Source of the DNA: Pedobacter ginsengisoli
GTDB taxonomy: Bacteria; Bacteroidota; Bacteroidia; Sphingobacteriales; Sphingobacteriaceae
Direction of reading: 5' to 3'
Assembly (NCBI RefSeq): GCF_030244015.1
Contig: NZ_JASSYX010000004.1
Location: 434,001 to 498,000, forward strand
Length of the DNA: 64,000 nucleotides
Positions 61,579 through 64,000 of this stretch are shown here, in pieces; positions within the stretch are counted from its first letter, which is position 1, and every line of letters begins with the position of its first letter. The position numbers and the translations under genes were made by a program. The notes beneath the pieces were generated by a model, which was not told the DNA's origin, made no database searches, and saw only the letters and a program-made list of their open reading frames with translations.

Positions 61579-62139
61579 TTATGAAGATACATTATCTTCC
61601 AATTCTTTGAACCATTGTTCTCCATATTTTCTGATCAGCGGCCCTTTCAAAAACTGATAAACCGGAACCTTCAGCTCCCGTCCAAACGAACAGGCATCGT
61701 GGCAAATGTGCCACCTGTCATAATTCAGGACTTCAAATTCAGGATATTGGGTTACCCTTATTGGATAAAGGTGACAGGAAATCGGTTTTTGCCAGTCAAT
61801 CAGGCCCTGTTCATATCCTTTTTCGATACCACATTTGGTGATCCCGTTTTCAAAAGTCACATAAGCACATTCTTTATTACCGTCCACACATGGAGTAGTC
61901 AGATCTCCGTCCGGGTCCACAACTGAAGTTCCCTGGGCCTCGATGGCTGCTACCCCTTTTTCTTCCAGCAAATGCTGGATCTTAGGATAAATCTCCTTTA
62001 AGATTGCCGTTTCAGCTACATCCAGAGGTGCGCCGGCATCTCCCTCTACACAGCAGATCCCCTTGCACTTATTTAAATTGCATACAAAATGCTCAGTAAT
62101 CAGGTCCTCATGGACCAGGGTATTCTGTACTTCTATCAT
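61579..62139 (-). CDS. DUF3109-family cysteine-rich protein
   Basis: A 186 aa protein by the chosen start (MIEVQNTLVHEDLITEHFVC). The frame opens earlier at a TTG (62268), but that overlaps the DUF3108 gene. Cysteine clusters FVCNLNKCKGICC, PCVDGNKECAYV, TKCGIEKGY, SCHLYPIR and HICHDACSFG are the DUF3109/YkgJ-like pattern, suggesting metal or Fe-S binding. Function is unknown. It lies 5 bp after the DUF3108 stop. Confidence 0.85.
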   Translation of the reverse strand: MIEVQNTLVHEDLITEHFVCNLNKCKGICCVEGDAGAPLDVAETAILKEIYPKIQHLLEEKGVAAIEAQGTSVVDPDGDLTTPCVDGNKECAYVTFENGITKCGIEKGYEQGLIDWQKPISCHLYPIRVTQYPEFEVLNYDRWHICHDACSFGRELKVPVYQFLKGPLIRKYGEQWFKELEDNVSS

Positions 62140-62144
62140 TTCCT

Positions 62145-62921
62145 TTATTTTATAATTTCCAGCGGGTGTTGCAGTCCATCTGCAGACTTTATTTCCATGA
62201 TTACAGACCCAACCAATATCTCTACCTGTGCCTTTAAAGGCACCCTGTTTCCATCGTCCGAAACCCAAAGGTACAACCTGCTGTCTTTACGGAAGATCCT
62301 GCCTGGTTTTATGGAAGGGCTAAATTTCAGGCACCTGATCTTACCCAGTTTCGTTTTGATCACCTCTCTGCCCAGGTACTGGATTTCCAGCTGACTGATC
62401 TCATCTCCCAGGAAATAATTCAGCTTCACGAAATCACCGATTTTCATTTTAGAAATGTCCAGACTCCGGGCAAAATAATAGGATGAAACCAGATCAAAGG
62501 TCTGCATGGTCGGTGTACTGAAAGTACCCTTGGTAGCCACGACTTTCTTCTCTGCCTGGCTAAACCTCGCTTTATCCTGCCGGCGGTAACTTCCCTCCCT
62601 GATATTTTCCTGGTAAAAATAGGGTTTCAGATTGTTGACGTCTATGTAGGAATCATAATGGTCCCTGATCTTGTAAAATACATCGAAGGTACCCGATGTC
62701 TGTCCATCCACGCTTAGCCTCAAAGTTGGTTTGCCGTCAAACTTCAGATCTGTCTGCAAAACTTTCAATGTTCCTTCTGCAGCGGTAATGAAACCATACT
62801 TCAATTTATAGGTCAGTACTTCCCCGGGCTTAAACACCGGGTCTTTGACAAAAGGAAGCTCTTGCCCGAATGATTTAAAGCTTAGGAACACAACAACAAT
62901 AACCAACAATAACTTTCTCAT
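62145..62921 (-). CDS. DUF3108-family periplasmic protein
   Basis: A 258 aa exported protein (signal peptide about 1-20, VVVFLSFKSFGQ). The DUF3108 core is visible in FKPGEVLTYKLKYGFITAAEGTLKV, DHYDSYIDVNNLKPYFYQENIREGSYRRQDKARF, and FSPSIKPGRIFRKDSRLYLWVSDDGNRVPLKAQVEILVGSV. These proteins form a lipid-binding-like beta barrel; some are linked to envelope maintenance. Function here unknown. It starts 29 bp after the DUF2480 gene. Confidence 0.82.
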   Translation of the reverse strand: MRKLLLVIVVVFLSFKSFGQELPFVKDPVFKPGEVLTYKLKYGFITAAEGTLKVLQTDLKFDGKPTLRLSVDGQTSGTFDVFYKIRDHYDSYIDVNNLKPYFYQENIREGSYRRQDKARFSQAEKKVVATKGTFSTPTMQTFDLVSSYYFARSLDISKMKIGDFVKLNYFLGDEISQLEIQYLGREVIKTKLGKIRCLKFSPSIKPGRIFRKDSRLYLWVSDDGNRVPLKAQVEILVGSVIMEIKSADGLQHPLEIIK

Positions 62922-62950
62922 ACCTAAGCTAATACAAAAAACAATCCAAA

Positions 62951-63466
62951 TTAATCCTTTCGCTTGTAAATGGGCACTGTAGAGCAGGGTTCACCATACA
63001 TGATGCTCTTTACCACCGGGCTTAACAGGTTGGTGATCTCTACATAGGCCGATACCGGAAGGTCAATATCAGCGCAGCCCTTTACCACAACACGCTCCCC
63101 TTCAAAAGTTTTAAGGTCTATTTTAGCCAGAGCTTTAGCAAACAATACAGTTTCAAGAGTCTCGGGGCTTCCAAATACCACTTCATTGGCAAAAGGTTTC
63201 AGCTTATTGGCAAGCAGCATATAAGCCCAGGTTGGCACTATTGCATCCGCACTGCAAATTATAGCTACATTTTTTCCTTTATAGTTTTCCCAGTCATGAG
63301 TCTTCACAAACTCTCTGAAATCTTTTTCTCTCAGCATCAGACCATGAAAAAGATTGTCCTTGATGTCATAAACAACTCTTTCTCCCGGATGAAGGTACTC
63401 TTCCAGATTGAAGGTGATTAACCCGCTGGCAGCTACCTTATTGACAAAATTTTCCTGAATCTCCAT
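62951..63466 (-). CDS. DUF2480-family protein
   Basis: A 171 aa soluble protein typical of Bacteroidota (EIQENFVNKVAASGLITFNLEEY, LREKDFREFVKTHDWENYKGKNVAIICSADAIVPTWAYMLLANKL, VVKGCADIDLPVSAYVEIT). No known catalytic motif. Annotated only by family resemblance. It follows the terminator of the PpiD-like gene and starts the four-gene series. Confidence 0.8.
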   Translation of the reverse strand: MEIQENFVNKVAASGLITFNLEEYLHPGERVVYDIKDNLFHGLMLREKDFREFVKTHDWENYKGKNVAIICSADAIVPTWAYMLLANKLKPFANEVVFGSPETLETVLFAKALAKIDLKTFEGERVVVKGCADIDLPVSAYVEITNLLSPVVKSIMYGEPCSTVPIYKRKD

Positions 63467-63477
63467 AGCTTATCAAA

Positions 63478-63509
63478 TAAAAAGCCGGAAGTAATAATTA
63501 CTTCCGGCT
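63478..63509 (-). terminator. Intrinsic terminator of the PpiD-like gene
   Basis: A perfect 12-bp stem AGCCGGAAGTAA (63483-63494) with TTACTTCCGGCT (63498-63509), 3-nt loop, and a T-rich tail (TTTTTATTT) on the minus strand. Confidence 0.9.
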
Positions 63510-63530
63510 ACAAAATTACGTAAAATAAGA

Positions 63531-64000
63531 TTAATAGAATTTCACCCGATTGTCTTTTATCTTGCTTTTATCCTGCAATGCCTGGAATGCAGCACCTAAC
63601 GCGCGCTGACCAGCCGCCTGGATCATGGCTTCTTTCTGTTTGTAAGTATTGGCCATTGGTGCCGGACTGGTAAACCCATCAACAACAAAGGCATAAACAC
63701 CCGACTCTCCTTCAATAGGTTTAGAAATCTTTCCTGGCTGTGATCCAAAAACTGCCCCTACCACTTTATTCTCCTGGCCAATCCCCGGAATAATTGGATT
63801 GCTAAAAACAATATTTTGTACCGGCGCAGCAGTTTTTCCTAATTTTTGAGCAACCTGGTCAATAGTACCTGAACCGGATAATGCCTTGTTAATCTTATCG
63901 GACAAGGTCTTAGCCTTTACAGCATTGCGAACCATCGGTTCAATTTCTTTTTTGACCGCCTCAAGAGATAAAGTACCCTTAGGTTTAATGTCTGTCAGGC
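63531..64000 (-). CDS. PpiD/SurA-like peptidyl-prolyl isomerase, C-terminal part
   Basis: The last 156 codons of a longer gene that continues past the window; the frame stays open to base 64000. KPKGTLSLEAVKKEIEPMVRNAVKAKTLSDKIN, VFSNPIIPGIGQENKVVGAVFGSQPGKISKPIEGESGVYAFVVDGF and the final helix match the C-terminal domain of Bacteroidota PpiD-type chaperones (SurA_N/PpiC proteins), which act in periplasmic folding of outer-membrane proteins. The isomerase domain itself is outside the window. Confidence 0.78.
   Translation of the reverse strand, partial: LTDIKPKGTLSLEAVKKEIEPMVRNAVKAKTLSDKINKALSGSGTIDQVAQKLGKTAAPVQNIVFSNPIIPGIGQENKVVGAVFGSQPGKISKPIEGESGVYAFVVDGFTSPAPMANTYKQKEAMIQAAGQRALGAAFQALQDKSKIKDNRVKFY

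Noticed and set aside
62140..62268. Longer N-terminus for the DUF3109 protein from a TTG
   Set aside because: It overlaps the DUF3108 coding region, and the family core begins after the ATG at 62139.

Overview
The window reads as chromosomal DNA of a Bacteroidota bacterium, most likely a Sphingobacteriaceae member of the Pedobacter/Mucilaginibacter type (inference). The sequence basis is: promoter -7 boxes of the form TAnnTTTG typical of this phylum; the two-gene Wzi-like barrel set; a GH92 mannosidase; small DUF2480, DUF3108 and DUF3109 family genes; and an RND pump whose permease carries an extra central membrane block. No rRNA, tRNA, CRISPR array, insertion sequence or phage gene was seen.

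Region 1 (1-16956, all minus strand, visibly A+T-richer than the rest) is a complete Wzx/Wzy-type exopolysaccharide or capsule locus. It runs from a promoter at about 16991 through an outer-membrane export lipoprotein, a Wzc-type co-polymerase with a BY-kinase domain and a remarkable Tyr-Gly repeat tail, a TviC/TviB pair (UDP-GalNAcA supply), a flippase, a WecB epimerase, an EpsG-like polymerase, four GT-B glycosyltransferases, two O-acetyltransferases, a secreted beta-helix protein, a PglC-like initiating phosphoglycosyl transferase and the first 16 codons of a PglD/NeuD-like acyltransferase. A divergent PHP-type tyrosine phosphatase (17158-17886, plus) sits between this locus and the next one.

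Region 2 (17894-36661, all minus) is a second, different Wzx/Wzy locus starting with gmd behind its own promoter. It has an SLBB-rich export protein, a kinase-less Wzz, a second flippase, a second EpsG-like polymerase, three GT2 enzymes and one GT-B enzyme, two acyltransferases, a GH123/DUF4091-like secreted hydrolase, a WecA-like initiating enzyme and two Wzi-like outer-membrane barrels. The two loci duplicate every core function (initiation, flipping, polymerisation, length control, export) and probably make two different polymers.

Region 3 (36760-47351) holds an outer-membrane barrel, a tiny zinc-ribbon protein, a TolC-MFP-RND efflux operon, a short UvrA-like ABC protein and an AraC-type regulator. 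An 11-bp sequence repeated exactly 21 bp apart lies just upstream of the efflux promoter and looks like the operator of that regulator.

Region 4 (47324-60579) is sugar catabolism: a GH92 alpha-mannosidase, an aminopeptidase P, and a seven-gene operon for non-phosphorylative L-fucose oxidation to pyruvate and lactate (symporter, mutarotase, dehydratase, dehydrogenase, hydrolase, lactonase, L-fucose dehydrogenase), with a GH29 alpha-L-fucosidase upstream. The predicted fucose dehydrogenase has Asn where the catalytic Lys should be. Between fucosidase and symporter lies a 369-bp gap filled with long nested inverted repeats, the most unusual non-coding structure in the window.

Region 5 (60694-64000) has rfbA (TTG start), DUF3109, DUF3108 and DUF2480 genes, a strong terminator, and the 3' part of a PpiD-like peptidyl-prolyl isomerase that runs off the window.
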